Assembly: GCA_964452105.1 (NCBI GenBank)
Contig: CAYVLI010000019.1
Location: 1-13,000, forward strand
Length of the DNA stretch: 13,000 nucleotides
Direction: 5' to 3'
Origin: CAYVLI01 sp964452105 [NCBI: uncultured Nitrospinota bacterium]
GTDB taxonomy: Bacteria > JAUXIQ01
Made by a program: the position numbers and the translations under genes. This document shows positions 12,914 to 13,000 of this stretch, piece after piece. Under the pieces are notes generated by a model. The model searched no databases. It saw only the letters and a program-made list of their open reading frames with translations, and was not told where the DNA came from. Numbering within the stretch: position 1 is the stretch's first letter; each line of letters opens with the position of its first letter.

Positions 12914-12943
12914 TTGACTTTTATTGGATGTTTCCATTATAGT
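12914..12943 (+). promoter_or_regulatory. sigma70-like promoter for a gene beyond the right edge
   Basis: TTGACT (12914-12919), an 18-bp spacer and TATAGT (12938-12943) have the same spacing and -10 box as the upstream promoter of the second CoA ligase. An imperfect palindrome GTTTCC...GTAAAC (12930-12947, six of nine pairs) overlaps the -10 and could be an operator. The window ends in GGAAGGGGAACAGA, which may hold the ribosome binding site of the next gene. Confidence 0.45.
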
Positions 12944-13000
12944 AAACTAAATCTTGCAAATAGGAATTCGTTAACCGGAGTCGATTGGAAGGGGAACAGA

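Noticed and set aside
12227-12937. Open frame of 236 codons on the minus strand opposite the second CoA ligase
   Set aside because: It is antisense to the ligase C-terminal domain, with no domain and no convincing start.

Overview
The window is bacterial: strong GGAGG-type ribosome binding sites, sigma70-like promoters and short intergenic gaps. It has moderately high GC genes and AT-richer spacers full of small palindromic repeats. No gene is diagnostic of a taxon. The mix of acyl-CoA enzymes (two CoA ligases, a crotonase, a two-subunit MaoC-type dehydratase) and clusters of palindromic repeats suits an environmental, possibly anaerobic, acid-degrading heterotroph (Deltaproteobacteria, Chloroflexi or deep Actinobacteria). 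That is inference only.

Layout. (1) 1-744: a nonsense-interrupted remnant of a serine recombinase at the left edge, then non-coding sequence holding a terminator-like hairpin and a compact inverted repeat flanked by direct repeats. (2) 745-3410, minus strand: an apparent four-gene operon, read polysaccharide-deacetylase-like hydrolase, crotonase, MaoC-type subunit 1, MaoC-type subunit 2. A promoter and a 13-bp palindrome lie upstream at 3432-3483. (3) 3432-4193: a divergent intergenic region with a paired-hairpin block and a promoter for the plus-strand genes. (4) 4194-7187, plus: an exported protein of unknown function followed 24 bp later by a 702-aa von Willebrand A (VWA) protein with an intact metal-binding site. 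(5) 7188-7533: a spacer made largely of palindromes, including a MITE-like element of about 120 bp. (6) 7534-9228: a large ABC-2-type permease with no ATPase nearby. (7) 9359-12868: two AMP-forming acyl-CoA ligases, each with its own candidate promoter, separated by repeat-rich DNA. The right edge carries a further promoter firing out of the window.

How the genes fit together. The ligases would activate carboxylic acids to CoA thioesters. The crotonase and the MaoC pair could handle later unsaturated or hydroxylated acyl-CoA intermediates. The deacetylase-like hydrolase at the head of that operon suggests a C-N bond-hydrolysing step on the same substrate or a separate envelope role. The exported protein/VWA pair and the permease look like cell-envelope or protein-assembly functions and have no evident metabolic link.

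I saw no CRISPR array, no tRNA or rRNA gene and no recognisable defence system. The most unusual material is the exported protein/VWA pair without an AAA+ partner, the crotonase lacking both standard catalytic glutamates, and families of covarying intergenic hairpins.
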